Below are positions 24,472-37,369 of a DNA stretch of 64,000 bases, piece after piece. Position 1 is the stretch's first letter. The number at the start of each line of letters is the position of its first letter. The stretch covers positions 45,218 to 109,217 of the forward strand of contig JAHREC010000060.1 in the NCBI GenBank assembly GCA_020081605.1. Direction: 5' to 3'. Under the pieces are notes generated by a model. The model did not search any database and was not told where the DNA came from. It saw only the letters and a list, made by a program, of their open reading frames with translations. Both the position numbers and the translations under genes were made by a program. Source of the DNA: Albifimbria verrucaria. Its lineage: Eukaryota; Ascomycota; Sordariomycetes; Hypocreales; Stachybotryaceae.

Positions 24472-25771
24472 GTCAAGGGTAGTTCATCTTCGGCCAATTC
24501 TACGCTTACATTGTAAGAGTCGAAGTTAAACCTTACTTCTCCGCTTTCACACCATGCACGCGAACCTCCACGAATACAGGCTTATTAGAACGAGCGCATT
24601 TCGCGTCCCGATGAGTAAATAAAATACAGGATATAATAGCTATTTGCAGCTATCCATCGCTACCCCTAATTGTTGAGATAAATAGAGTAGAACCTTCGGA
24701 GAAGCAGTCGATCCATGGCCGTACGTTCTATGATGAGGTTATGTCTCATTCTCCAGCCGCCTGCTCAAGAAGCCCTGCCCGTCGGTTACATGTCATCGTC
24801 CAAGGTAATGTTGAGATTCTTTGCTAAGCACATCATGTATGAGACGGTCGAGATCGATGCTAACTAATTGCGACAAAGGGATTTGTCGCAAGCGTCCCCT
24901 TTATTTGTCCAATGCCCGTCATACACAGGCGACAGATCGGCTATGCAGTTTTCGTCGAAGCGACAGTCCCCTGAGGGACGAGAGAAATGGGTGGGCGGGC
25001 TTATGACACCACCATCTTATTTACGGCTGTGGTAATGCCCTTGGGAGGAGAATGATAGAAATCATGGAAAGCCAATCCAACTCTTGTCAGAATCCTTTCC
25101 ATCCTTTCGGTCATACTTCTCCAAAAAGTAAGGGGCGTTGGCGGCAATATACTGACGGAAGCAGCGGACTTGGCCCACCAGATATCCCTCGACGAAAACA
25201 CGTTCGCCGACTCCACCTTGCATTGGTGCAAGAGAAAGAAATACAACACCGACGGCTTAATCTTCCCACACTACTCAATGAGCTAATCATCATACCTTGA
25301 TCCATGCCAGAAAGGCATATGACCAAACGCGCGTTGGCCCTAAGTTAGAGCCTAGTCGCCCGTGGTGTGTGGGGTTGATTGTCTAAGCTTGGCGAACCAA
25401 AGCGAGCTCCCTCGATGAGTTAGTTTACTCTTCACGAGACGTTGGCCCCCTTTGCGACGCGACCTATTATCTATTTTCATGACAAGAAAATGCTGTAATG
25501 CTGAGAATGTAGGCATCGAACCAAAACACTGCGACGATTTGATGGGGAAGAAGAAACTCAGACATATTATCATCCCACGTCAAATTACAGATTGGACGAC
25601 TTTGGACCTTGTGATCTGGGCCACACGAGATGCGCCACGCTTTCTACGAGCTTTAGCAGAAGAAAGAACAGGACAAAAGAGTCACCACAGGACATGAGAG
25701 CGAGGTTGTGCAGCTTACCGAACTCGAAGTTGATAACCAAAACGATCCGGCCGCCAAAGATCCATTACCAG
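24472..25771. other. intergenic region, no gene supported
   Basis: Short frames on both strands show no domain. The last 200 bp precede the zinc-finger gene. Confidence 0.5.
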
Positions 25772-27281
25772 ATGTCAAACTCCGTTTCAACTCGTCATGG
25801 ACAAGCAACGTCTCGTGGTGCTGTGAACGAAGATGCCCAGCCTTTTGGACAGTACCAGCCTGTCATCATGATTGCTCGCGCCGCTTTGAAGCATATGAGG
25901 GAGCCTTTACCTGAGAAGATATACACGGCCAACGCTACGACCCCTATGCCCGACGACGGCGTGGAACCAAGACCTCCAGCGGATATTTCGACTGACATTC
26001 CGGCTGGCATCCCAGTGGGTGCCGCCATGGATCTTTTCAATCCCCATGGCAAGCCGACTACAATCCACAAGATCAGTACTGAGGTCGCAAAGGGAATCAC
26101 ATGAGATTCAGGCCGATACGACCAAACGGACCAATCAGCCATTCATTACCATTACCGACTAAGATATGCAAAGAAAAGAAGAAGAAGAAGCAGAACAAGG
26201 AGAACCTGCGAAGAGTCCAGCAACCAACCCCGCAGCAACCAGCCTTAATCATCAAGTTGAATCAACATCCCTCAAGTGGATGGGATGCTGGAGACTTGTC
26301 ATTGAGAACATCAGCAAACGCCGAAATCGAAGCTCAGAGCTTACAGCAGATTTACACCAAGCATCAGACCTTGATATTCTTGCATATAAAGCGGGCCATG
26401 CTTGACGAAATCCGAAAGAAATATCTCGTTCTCAAGCCTGAAGAAACTATGTTTTCGTGTTACGCATGCCACGGTCTGTAAAAGACAAGAGACTGTTGGA
26501 GGACGCACAGGAGACGCGGTTGCAATGCAGGCATCAAAAAGTGTCTCTCATGTCATGAAGACTTATCCACGGAGGAGGAATTTAAACAACATCTCACGAC
26601 ACATCCACCAGGAGCCGTATATGTCGATCTCATCGGCGACGCCAGATGTTTCAACCATTTTTACCGATGTAAATGTCGAGCTATCTACTGTGATGTTCTC
26701 CCCTGGATCCGGCATTTCAAAAGGCGCCATGAAACCCTGGCGCAGCAGCTCTTTGGACAATATTCCGGTGGCTTCAGGATGCTAGCGCAAATCGACGAGA
26801 TGAACTCGATTGCTGCTGGTGGCTTTGCCGTATGTTCAACCACTTGTCAGAAATTCGACCCAATCGAACATGCTTGCTCGGTTTGCCTTGCGTGTTTCGC
26901 ATCGCCGGCCATATTGCAACAACATATGCAACAACATATGCAAACACACGAGGCTACATCTTTCGTGTCTACAGATTCTCATATGGCACCCCTGCTAGCA
27001 TTTCTGGCCGTGATACTCCTGTTGAAGCAGCCTGGCGCTGCTTTCATTGTGTTGGCACATTTCCATCCGAACGTGCTCTAGTTGGTCATGAATGTGGTGC
27101 AGATGGCCCAAGCTCGCTTGATGAAGTCAATGCATGCGGTCATTATACACAGTGGAGAAAACCAGGTCACAGGTTCTATTGTTATCCGGTATGCAAACGA
27201 GGTTTCGATACCCAGGACGAGTTTGAGCGGCACAAGGACCGGGTACATAGGCCGAGTCCCGCCTCAATGCATATGCATTGA
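25772..27281 (+). CDS. zinc-finger protein of unknown function (several frameshifts)
   Basis: The likely start is the ATG at 25772 (MSNSVSTRHGQ). The N-terminal part is Pro/Ala-rich and contains DISTDIPAGIPVGAAMDLF. After 26100 the reading moves between frames. Recognisable pieces in order are a Lys/Gln-rich stretch, MLDEIRKKYLVLKPEETMFS with CYACH (26398-26472), CLSCHEDLSTEEEFKQHLTTH (C2H2 spacing), YRCKCRAIYCD with HFKRRH, HACSVCLACFAS with three QH repeats, CFHCVGTFPSERALVGHEC, and FYCYPVCKRGFDTQDEFERH. This is an array of five to six Cys/His fingers, so DNA, RNA or protein binding is likely. One-base shifts are needed near 26478, at the A-run 26536-26540 and near 26950; another break at 26101 may be an intron. 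The 12-bp duplication at 26917-26940 repeats QQHM in frame. No close family was recognised. Confidence 0.55.
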
Positions 27282-30200
27282 GGCTGAGCCACCATCCAAC
27301 GTTGCGAGATTTTCAGAGAGTATCATGTCATGCACCTTCCAACCTCACAGAATTAGACCTTTGTGCGCCCCTGTGCCTTTCCTCGGGCCATGGGGCATGG
27401 GACATGGGATAGCATCATGACGCATTTCGATCCTGTTCTTGACAGAAAGGCAGGTCACCTGCAAGGCATCGACGCCGCGCTTGTTATAGTTCACGCCATT
27501 CTGTTTTTTGATAAGTGGCAAGATCAGCTCGAGTCATCAATCAGCAAGTTTTCAATCAGCAGGTTCATCGACCTGCTGGACGACGGCCTAACGCGTACCA
27601 CAAAGTGATGAGCTGGATCAAGGCAGGTGGTGGCTTATAGAACAAGGCAATTGTTTTTGCTAACTTAATCAGCTACTTCATTGACGTTTCTCTCTTGCAT
27701 CTTCTCCTTGACTACCCGTTCCGACGCAAACGTGCTACTGACAGCCATTGGACAATTACCAAAAGAGATAGACATTTCGGCGGGTGGCAGCACAAATGCT
27801 GATGGGGAATTAAACATTTCATCGGGGAACAGCTCAGTGGTTGATCATATGCCGGATTCAGAATTGCGAATTGCGAAATGGTTGATGACATATCCGACAA
27901 TGGGGTCGTAGATGAGGGTAGCCTCATTGACTCATATCCCGTCTTTGTGACCATGAAAACAACCTTGTTCGCTTTTCTGTGCGCCTGATTCGCTCAGGCT
28001 CTTTCTACGTTTTCTCCATCCATCTCCAAATTCAGTTCACACAAGTGGCTACATCTATCCTTCGCATCATATCCCAACACTACAACACTGACCCACGCGA
28101 CTCAACGCCACCACTCAGAAACCCAAGTATACACCACATACAAGACAACATAATCCTACAACTGAGATAATCCCGGGTTCTCAGTATACATGAATATAAC
28201 ACTTCTTATCTCGGAAGCCATAGACACTTCTGCTCGCACTTCTGCCTGCTTATACGGAAGGCATGACTAGGAGTCATACCTCTGACGCTTCTATCCAGAT
28301 TGTCCTTCTTGGTCCTTTTATTTTCACCACCTGATATATCAACTATGGTTCCCGTACTATGATCTTAAGAGAGAAACAGGGCTCTGAAACTCTGTTGCAT
28401 GGATGGGTTTGAATAGAAAATCGTTTTGGCTTTTCGCAGCAACAGGTTTGCCGTAGGAGTCCGGAGTATTTGCCGCCTTTCGCAATTGTGGCATGGTCTT
28501 CGATGGGAGTGTAGCCCCATTTTCCAGCTCGGTGGAATGAAAGACTGGTCGTGGATAGTTTCTAGGTTGAAAAGAGCATAACCATCATTTCAAAGCGAGA
28601 AGAAAAGACCGATTGTGATGTGCATTCATATATATCTGTCTATTTTTAGGCACGGCGCTTATCCAACATGCCCCATCTTTCTGGAGCATGAGTGCTGCGT
28701 GGAGGAGCGGCTTCGCTATGTTAACGCACGCCTTCATCAGCCCACCATTGACTGGTTCCCACCACCACTTGGAAATTTCAAAATGAAGATGGACTTTAAT
28801 CTTTGTGCTGTAACCAGTCTCGATGACGTCATTGTGTCTTGTATCGATTCGGGCTCCTCTAATCATGGTCCTCGAGCATTAGCTTCTTCCACTAGATCAC
28901 CCGAAGCGCACCACCACAATTGTGGCCTTGCCCATGGTATGCAAATAAACAATTCGAGAATGGCACCTCAAAATGACAAGCATTCTTGGGTCCTATAAAC
29001 CACGGGAAGACGTTGGTCTCTATGCAGCTTTTCCTCCGTCTTCTCCCCAGACGCCTCAGGTTCTGGCCATGATGGGTTGGTTTCAAGCCTAGCACTCAAC
29101 TTGGATGGTGGACATAGTGGATCCAGGCCTGTAGGCTACGGGTGCCTAGCCTGGTGGGCTCTGGAGAGCACGCCAATCCTTACTCTGTAGATTTCCACAA
29201 TCTGACAACCAGAGCACAGGGATGCAGGATAATGGATGTTTCTACATCTTTCCACTTCTAGACGACTAGCCAAGGGTATTGGTCCCGCGTATCGTGATCC
29301 TGCATTAGCTTGTAGTCTAGCTAGTGAAAACGTCCTGCGCATGCAAGGGCTGTAATGGGGCTCCACAACCATCACCTGGACGCGAATGTACTATACGATG
29401 TTCATAGACCGCACTCCATCCATACTGCCGTAATGAAGCGACTGATTAGGCAGACCGATGCCAGCCAGAACAGGTATGGGGAGAGGAGGAAAGAGCGATA
29501 GCATGGGGCCCTCTTTGGTTATGGTCCGAGTGCCCTGATCCTTCATCAAGGTTCAGTCGGAAATGGATGTGCCATCTTCGTCGCGGACAGCCCAATACTG
29601 TCTATGCCACACACAATGGACAATGCAGGAGGGTTCGAAGAGAACACCTACGTTGAATGTGTCAGGGCTAGACACATATTGTCCCTACGGTTCGAACTAG
29701 GTTCCCGTCCGACATTTGGCCTGTACAGCGCCCATTAAATACAAACTCGCACATCTAACTGATGCAAACCTACAACAAGCTACGGGTGGAAAAGAAAAGA
29801 GAGGCAGTACCATCGTATCACCTATCATCATGGAAGGATACGTTCAAACCCTTGGCCTTGGATCTTCCTTCCTTCTCGCCTTTGCTCCCTCTCCTCACAT
29901 CCCTTGAGTTTCTTCGCCTCCCTCATCAGGTTCACCAATGACGTGTTGGAAGAGCAAGCAGAACGTGTGCTCAACACTATAGGCGTCAAAAGGCGTTACA
30001 AGGCGTCACAAGGCGTCACAAGAAAGTCACAATACGTCAGTGCATCGCATTCGCTCACACCGGACATGCGAGAGCTGGCTTCATGGACAGGTTTCGTCCA
30101 GAATGATCGTGATCCTCAAAGTTAAGAAGACGAATATGGCGTTCTTGGCATCATAGTAGAGCACGATGGTGTCCACCTGGCCCATACTTGGACCCTGCGA

Positions 30201-30771
30201 ACACTCAAGCAAACCAGTGGTCAAGTGCATGATAGCGTAGGTGAGATTCTATGAACCAGCGAATTGAATGGCTGGTGGTTGATTAGGGAACATGAAGGAG
30301 GTGGTTATGCTCGTATTGATCCACCCAGCACGAAATGGAGATGAGCCTATCTCGAGCGTCGCGGCCATCTAGTCTATGATATCGTTTGAGTAGTCCTCTG
30401 TCATACACGAACTAGCTAGGTTTAGAGTATCTTGATTGTATAACAAAAAGACTGGGACATCAACCACCTGACTAGAGTGCAGTTGTTTTGCCCAACATCA
30501 AATATATGTTTTAATTCTGCACTCCTGCTAATATTAAGAGTCAAAGTCACTAAGGAAGGAACAAAACTAATATGTTGGTATTCTTAGGCACCTGCCGATC
30601 TATGCTCTTTCTCACAATCAGAACCCTCTTAAAGGCCGCAGCCACAACCGGTTGACCACGGACAATTGATGGTTAACAGAAAATCTATATTGGTAAGCGA
30701 TACAAAATCTTTCTGCCGATTTAAAGAAGTCAGGGCGGACTATCTTAACTGGATAGACCATAGCCATGTCC
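27282..30771. other. stretch without a firmly supported gene
   Basis: Small frames at 27363-27608 and 27681-27911 may be 3' parts of another gene but show no domain. A pyrimidine-rich, leader-like region lies near 28010-28160. A 10-bp repeat at 29981-30020 is listed separately. Imperfect inverted segments (GAGTGCAG and CTGCACTC) lie at about 30474-30526. Confidence 0.4.
29981..30020. repeat. 10-bp tandem repeat, four copies
   Basis: The unit AGGCGTCACA is repeated four times with one or two differences in the first two copies. Confidence 0.85.
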
Positions 30772-31630
30772 TCACCGCTTCATGATCCATAGCTCATAGA
30801 CTCCATTCGAAAGTTTAATCGGTGTCAATCTTTGGATCTCAAGCTCCCAAATATCACGCTTGCTAACCCTCAAGTCCCATCGGTTGATGGCAGCCCGCTT
30901 GAGGCTGTTCCTCTCTTTGAGAAGCAGAGTGCCAGGATATCCATTCCCATCGGGATAGTCGCTGTGTATGATGAGAGGAAGACTAGGTTTCGTTGCCTTA
31001 TCTAGAAGAGCTTCGAAATCCGAGCGTATTGTTTGGAGTTCGGTGGGCAAATCGTTATCATTACAAGCAATTTGAAGGAAAAGAGAGCAGGCATCGATTA
31101 CATCAGATATGTAAGATGGCGCTTCAGGCTCTATTCCTTGTAGCCATCGTATTACCTCAACCGGCCATTTCTCATTGCCAAGACCAGATTCCGCGATTAT
31201 TCGTAGATACGCATTGAACGTCCTCCGATTGCGGGTGGAAGCTTTCTGGCGGAGTTTAGTCTAATTCATTTAGCAATGTTTTGCGGGGTTCCCTCACTCG
31301 ATAGTGGTCTCGTAAATCACGCCGCTTTTCCTCCAAATCCTCCAATGAATCAATTGTACGATTGCCCTCAGTATCCTCTTCATTTGCATAGACGATGGCT
31401 GCAATAAATGTATTAGCCTTGCCATATACGGAAGCCTAAATGATATCACACGTACCGTCGGGGATTTCGGCGTCTGCATCAGCGTCGTCAATATCGAACA
31501 CCGTCAGTTCAGTATCGCCAGAGCTTGCGCTACTCGCGGAATTATCACTCCATTCCGACCCAGCATTGGAGCAAGAGTCGCAGTCGTCATGGTCCGTTAT
31601 CAATGAAGGTTGTGTATTCGGCGGAAACAT
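30772..31630 (-). CDS. hypothetical acidic protein, three exons with a possible 37-nt intron
   Basis: The start is taken at 31630 (MFPPNTQPSLITDHDD); an ATG at 31717 is in frame. Exon 1 (31630-31456) is Asp/Ser-rich with a TELTVFDIDDADADAEIPD segment. A normal 57-nt intron follows (31455-31399, GTACGT donor, TTGCAG acceptor). Exon 2 (31398-31298) encodes an acidic then basic helix (DSLEDLEEKRRDLRDHYR). Exon 3 is 31260-30772. The gap between exons 2 and 3 is 37 nt, begins GTGAGG and ends AATTAG, and removing it joins the frames exactly to give 254 residues. A 37-nt intron would be unusually short for an ascomycete, so an indel is the alternative. The C-terminal part (LRVSKRDIWELEIQRLTPIK) looks like a folded domain of unknown kind. 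Confidence 0.5.
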
Positions 31631-33468
31631 CGTGCGAATTGTCAATGGGTGCTGGCTGTTGGCAACAACATCAAATAAGATATGGCGAGTGAGGAAGCAG
31701 AAGGTAAGATTGAGCACGTGGTGAGGTTGTTATATGAGGGCATGATAATCCTTGACTCTAGGCGCTACGTATTTCGGTGGTACGCTTGACAGGGGTCATC
31801 ATTATGGTTCATGCCACCCCTGAAGCATGGGGCATACGACACCCGGGGCTCCTACCCCTTCCCTCCACCCTCTCTTCCCTCTGGTCGTCCGGGGATAGCG
31901 GAAGTACCATTCTAGTCTAGTCATGTGGGACCGTGATGACATGATCGGAAGGCCCGACTCTGATCACTGACTTTCACTTAAGAACACTTCCAAGCCTCGT
32001 TGGTAATGTAAAAGCACAATCAAGGAGGTGGGTAGGCGTTGAGACTGACCGTGGTGGGCTCGCTACTAGCTGTGACGAGACATAACATAGAGTTCAAGGC
32101 AGTTTCTTCCTGTTTTACAGCATCAACCCATCACGCACGCTACAACTCTTGGCCAATCTACGACGCGCTTCAAACGAACGGTTGGTACCATGGTCCGAGG
32201 TGACCACCACATCGTCATTTCGGGCATTATCGGTAGCTCGGACATCGTACTCGGCCACCCCAGCATCTTGCTGAAAGGCATCGCGGCTGTCCCCCTATTA
32301 CCTCAGTTCTTCCACCCACCACATTCGCTCGCTGAGCGCAGTGGAAACAGAGCCGACCTATCGTACGACTCAACTCTCAGAGACGCATACGAGCTCATCT
32401 GTCGTTGGAATTATTAATTGTCTGTCAAGAGCCTCTTGACACTTTAATGCCGTATCTCGGCCCTTCCAATGGAGTTAACACAACTTACAAGGTCTAGCGC
32501 ATTCATGGGGTCGGCTAATCGCTCTACAAGGCTGTTCTATATCCGTCATCCATGGCCACCATACCTGTTGGCTCAGTCGTCAGGGCTAACCGACGAGGCC
32601 GGAAGGTGTGTCAAATCCACGATACAGATACCCACCATCCTTTTGGCCAGCTTAAGCTCACAAAATCCCAGGCCATTGCATCACTCTGCTCATGCTTTAT
32701 TCCAATCATCATCAGTTCAAAGAGTGGGGTACAGAACTCTTAAACATCTATCCAAGCTTCCTTTGCCAAGTGTATATCACATCACTATATGGTCACCTTG
32801 ACCAACTACCTAGCCGAGCCTTCTCGTCGCATTCAGGGCCATATGGGCGGCCCCTTTGTAGGAGTGGTATATGCTCCTCCCAATCGGTCCCTGACGATGC
32901 CGTGGTACACGCCGCCCCGTGCCTATCATCTCAGGCCCTAGAACGTAATGCAGCCGGCGTTCAAGCCTGCTATTCGCTACGGCATCTGGCTGATTTGGAT
33001 AAGAACTGGGGTATCGTCGCCGGTCGTTTGCCAGATCGGGTTTTGGCTCCAAGAAAGTCGTTCGGGTGTCATTCAGGTGTCGATTGATCTTTAATCACGA
33101 AGATCTGTTTGCGAATCAGATATGTACTGAAAGGCAAGAGAAAGAGATGTTCACTAATTGGAACTTGGGTGTCGAAAAGAGCGAGAGTCAAACTTTAACA
33201 ACACACCCAACGCAGGCAAAATTATGAAGCGATGCGTTGACTTACCAAGGTCATCAAATGCTTCAAGAATCCCGATGCCAAGCTAGTTGGCTTTATTTAA
33301 CCCGATTCACGTCGAGAGCTGTGGCTCTTGTGTCAGATAACCAGTTAGAGCGCTGAAGTCAATTCGGCACACGGCGTGAGATCCGTCTCCCCAAGTGTCG
33401 CCTTCGCGTTGGTCCCACACCACATCTCTCTCAATCTGCTGCTGATACATCTTCGAGACAAATCTGTT
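31631..33468. other. stretch without a supported gene
   Basis: Small plus-strand frames at 32190-32417 and 32692-33087 are not convincing. A C/T-rich patch at 31855-31890 is seen. Nothing else is supported. Confidence 0.4.
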
Positions 33469-33741
33469 TCAACGACTGGCCCTGCTGCTCATGGTTGGCA
33501 TCTCGCAAAGTGATTCATCTGGGGCAGTTGGCCGCATGACTTCCGTCGAGCCGCACACCGGGCGGAGGTGTAAGCCAGAGTCAAAGGGAACAGGTATCAG
33601 TGCCCTGCCGCTGTTCTCGTTGATGCTACGCAGGTGATAAATCAGGAACCACTCGTCCGCGGCGCTGTCGATCTCTTCCCTCGTAAGTCCCCAATGATGA
33701 TGTGCCTCATTGCTATTCAACCGTTGTCTCTTGATGGACAT
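33469..33741 (-). CDS. hypothetical small protein
   Basis: A 90-codon frame starts MSIKRQRLNSNEAHHHWG and contains GLTREEIDSAADEWFLIYHL, which has a plausible helical composition. No family is recognised. It could be a terminal exon of a longer gene on this strand that includes the frame at 34173-34529. Confidence 0.25.
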   Translation of the reverse strand: MSIKRQRLNSNEAHHHWGLTREEIDSAADEWFLIYHLRSINENSGRALIPVPFDSGLHLRPVCGSTEVMRPTAPDESLCEMPTMSSRASR

Positions 33742-34172
33742 ATTCTCCTGGGGTCAAAGAATCAACCCCTTCGTTGTTCACTTAGGGCGAATCTTGGCCT
33801 TCTGGCACCTGTCAGTTCGAAAGAAATATCTTTCTATCGCACACATAGCGGTCGGCAGGGATTAGTGCCTCGGGACCGCTTGTAAATACCAAGGTCACAC
33901 CTTCGGCAAGAAGGGCTAGATGCTTCAGCTTAAAACTTGTTAGAAGCCACGATTACACGAACCATTATCGTCCTCGCCGCCGTCATGCCATGCTTGACTA
34001 GATTTATTTCAAGCCATCCCATGGCCACACCCAGAGTCCCGGCGTAGTCAAGAAAGTATGGCACCCTGATTGTCCCAGCTAAGACAGCTGAAGAAAATAA
34101 GTAATGCATCAATCGAATCACTAGCGCAGAGCTATCTGGTGGTGATGTCGGCGGTTTTAATCATGAAAGTGT

Positions 34173-34529
34173 TCAGCGAGGGCTCAAACAATGTATAGTT
34201 GGTAAGCGTTCGTCCACGCTGATCATGCCAAGACCTGTCGTGTGGGGATTCAGCCCTATATCCCAGAAACCGCTTGAGGGCGGGTCAGGATGATATGGTG
34301 CTCCAAATGACGTCGATGCTAAAATCTTGGCTGGTATGTTGCACGCGATGTCAGCGAACGATTCGAACACAATGATAGCCTCCCGGATGTTGTAAGTGGC
34401 ATTTCTGGGGTTTTCTGCGATATAGCAACTTTTCTGGACCATCGCATCCAGCCCCAGACCAGGATGCATGAATGATGGATTATCCAGCTGGCGGCAGAGG
34501 TCAACGAGTATCCGATTGCTACCATTCAT
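34173..34529 (-). CDS. hypothetical protein, 118 codons
   Basis: The frame starts MNGSNRILVDLCRQLDNPS and includes EAIIVFESFADIACNIPAKI and a Pro/Gly-rich end. Its composition is protein-like, but there is no known domain and no intron evidence. It may belong with minus-strand frames at 33930-34121 and 33469-33741 as one interrupted gene. Confidence 0.3.
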   Translation of the reverse strand: MNGSNRILVDLCRQLDNPSFMHPGLGLDAMVQKSCYIAENPRNATYNIREAIIVFESFADIACNIPAKILASTSFGAPYHPDPPSSGFWDIGLNPHTTGLGMISVDERLPTIHCLSPR

Positions 34530-37369
34530 AGTATTTGTTTAAGGGCACTTCTTCGCCGAGCTAGAACCGTTATTAGCGACATGGAGCCCCAATATCGCAA
34601 ATTATTCAGTCGTTCAACAGCATCGCAACTCTCGATCTAAGAGGGATGTCTCCGGCGCCCCTTGACCACCAGCAGGCCAACGCAACACCAAGCGATCGTC
34701 ACGGAAACTAGCAGCGACGACCGCACTTGATGTCGCACTTCTAGCATGTGGGGAGATTCATCGGCGGCACCATGAGCGGAGCCGCCTTCTGCGCTTACGC
34801 TTTCCTCCGCGATATAATCACGGCGATGGTGCCTGTCTACGGTCGCTTCTCATGACCCTAAGCATCACGTCTGTCATGACGACTCGCCACTTGACGCCGG
34901 ACTGGCACGCTTTGCTCAATGCCAGTTCCGAGAGACGACAACCTTCCCGGTTTCCGGCCTGACCACTACCGTGCACAGGTACGGAGGAGGTCGCATCATA
35001 CTGCATCCTGCCACAGCAGGAGGACGTTGGCGAAGCGCTTCTGGTCCCCGGTTTCTATGAGTCCGTGCACAATCAAGCGCAGATTGTCCTTATTGGTGTT
35101 TATCATCGCCAATCCATCTACCTGTGGAGTTTACTCAGGATAGACTTTTAAGGCTGGTTCATGAGAGGTACGCAGAGCCTGCATCACGAGACGAGTCGTT
35201 GAACTACAGATAAGGCTGAGCACTTACTTCAGTACGCCTGATTAGGCCCAGTCTTGTAAGAAGAGCTGCTTGATAAGGAGACCGGGATAGATTGTGGTGC
35301 GAGACCGTGGTAGGTATGGCTCAAATCTGATCTCCTGGTTTGTGTCTTCATCCTGGTGGATTGTGGTAAAAGATAGCTGTCTTAGACGACACAGGGACCT
35401 CCCGGCGGGCGGTAGCTCAAGGAAACAGACGGTGACGGTAACCCACGGCAGCCTAATGGCAGCGCTTCTTCTAGCTTCAACATTGAGTGACTTACACCAT
35501 CAAGGGTCTAGACTTGTGGCACATACCATAGTCAAAATCCTCGAGCGTCAGCTGACTTCGGCAGGCAGGAGCCAATGCCTCGCGACGACCCGTTGTGTCA
35601 AAGCTTCACGGATCACATCAATAATCTTAACACAAACACAAACCTTTCGTGCTTACGGGTTTGCGTAAGACCAGATGGACACACCGCTCCCGGCATCGTA
35701 TCATATTTGGCTGCTTGAAGCGATACATACTGCTTCCGAGACAACCTAAGGTGGGATATGACTTCGAAGCTTGGACGAGTTCTACGAGAAGCAAAAGGAA
35801 ACGGCACGGCAAGAGGGCATGTACCGCCAATCTAAACATATATTCTATTCCCACTATATTACAAAATGGACCCAGTCCCTCGCCGGAGTAGTGAGTTTCC
35901 CATCAGAGGCCTTCGACGTCTAGTCTATCAGCTGCTCATCTTATCTTGCTGCGCCAGCATGTTGGTCAGTCTAGGCGTGCAATTTGGCGACGGTCCAACG
36001 TACCAACAGCCCTATATATAGGCGAGCAAGTAAGGTTTTATTTGCCAGGCCGGGGGCTTTGGATTGTTAGGCTTGATCACACCTGTTGTGTCGTAGGGGC
36101 CTCGGGCCATTGTAAGTCGTTGGTTGTCGAGAAAACGGGTATTTTGAACAATGAAAGCAGGTAGAAATATTTGTGGAAAGAACTGCTTCTTGGTCAGACC
36201 TGCGAAAGTAGCCCTCTTATATACCCAGGATCCTTGCAAAATTTCGTCTCTGCGTGGTCGGATATCATCTATGACCGTGCTGTTATTGGTTTTGGACATG
36301 CTTGTTCTTCGAGGAGCCCTGTATACTCAACCCCCACGTTAACTTTTCCCAGCTTGCCGGTATCCACACACATAAGCCAGACAACCGGAGGTCATCCTAT
36401 TGGTAACCTGAAGACTGCGCCCAATACGTCTAGCGCTGTTGTGGCACGCCAGAGGAGAGAGCACAGAGAGATGATAACTCAAGTGAGAGGAGTCAGCTGT
36501 GTCTTGCAGTCAGTCGAACGTCATGAAACGGGAATGGCGTGGTTATTCCGCTTGCAAATACCTGCACTACCGCTCCCGGGCGACACTATTCATGGCATAC
36601 CTTCAGTCCTTGGCTCTCTCGGCGACCAAGAACCCGCAGACCAGCAGTCGGGCTCGCCCAGCATCTTTCGATTCAGAGGCTCGCCGTTCAAGACGCCCCG
36701 TCATTGAGATGGCGAGTAGCTTTCCGTTGTTAACAAACACTAACCAATGGGCGTCAACTCGCATCCGCCAATGCCACGTCCGCTGTAAAACTGTAACGAG
36801 GCCGAATCTTGCTGTCCATACAGAAACGCATATATTCCGGCTCTGTAGCTGCGCGAGTGCTTCTGACACGGCAGTCTCTATTACGAGGGCGATGCCGCCA
36901 AGCAGAGGCGAACCTGCGCCGATATCGACCCCTAGGATTGCGTCAGCTATCAGAGTTGCGACCCGACACTCCTGATGTCGTTGCGGATCTCTCCGGTCGG
37001 TGTCACAATGTCGGCAGCGTTCACTAGTTTCCTTTACAAAGAGGTTGCCTCAGAGGCCGAGATGCATCCCGGCCTATGGCTTAACTCGCGATTTATGTCT
37101 AAAGTAAGTCTGGACGCGAGCTCAGAAATTCCCGGTCGATACACGCTCACCCAAACTCACATTTGCTCGCCACAAGTGACAATTGACGTAGTTACCAGCT
37201 ACAACTAGACAAGGCCAGGCCGAGGAAAGAGCCTTTAGCCCTGGCAGCACATTCATTGCGAAGGGGAATATCAAGATAGAGTAAATACAATGGAAAAGTA
37301 GATAAGGTAGCTATTTCAACATCCTAATGCCCTTTCGCTCACTGATTGCAACCACCACCGTAAACTTTT
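34530..37369. other. stretch without a supported gene
   Basis: Overlapping frames on both strands between 35.6 and 37.2 kb have mixed composition and no domain. No repeats of note were seen. Confidence 0.4.

Noticed and set aside
29630..29710. GGTTCGAA-containing segments considered as tRNA T-loops
   Set aside because: No acceptor stem or anticodon arm could be paired around them. No tRNA gene was found in the window.
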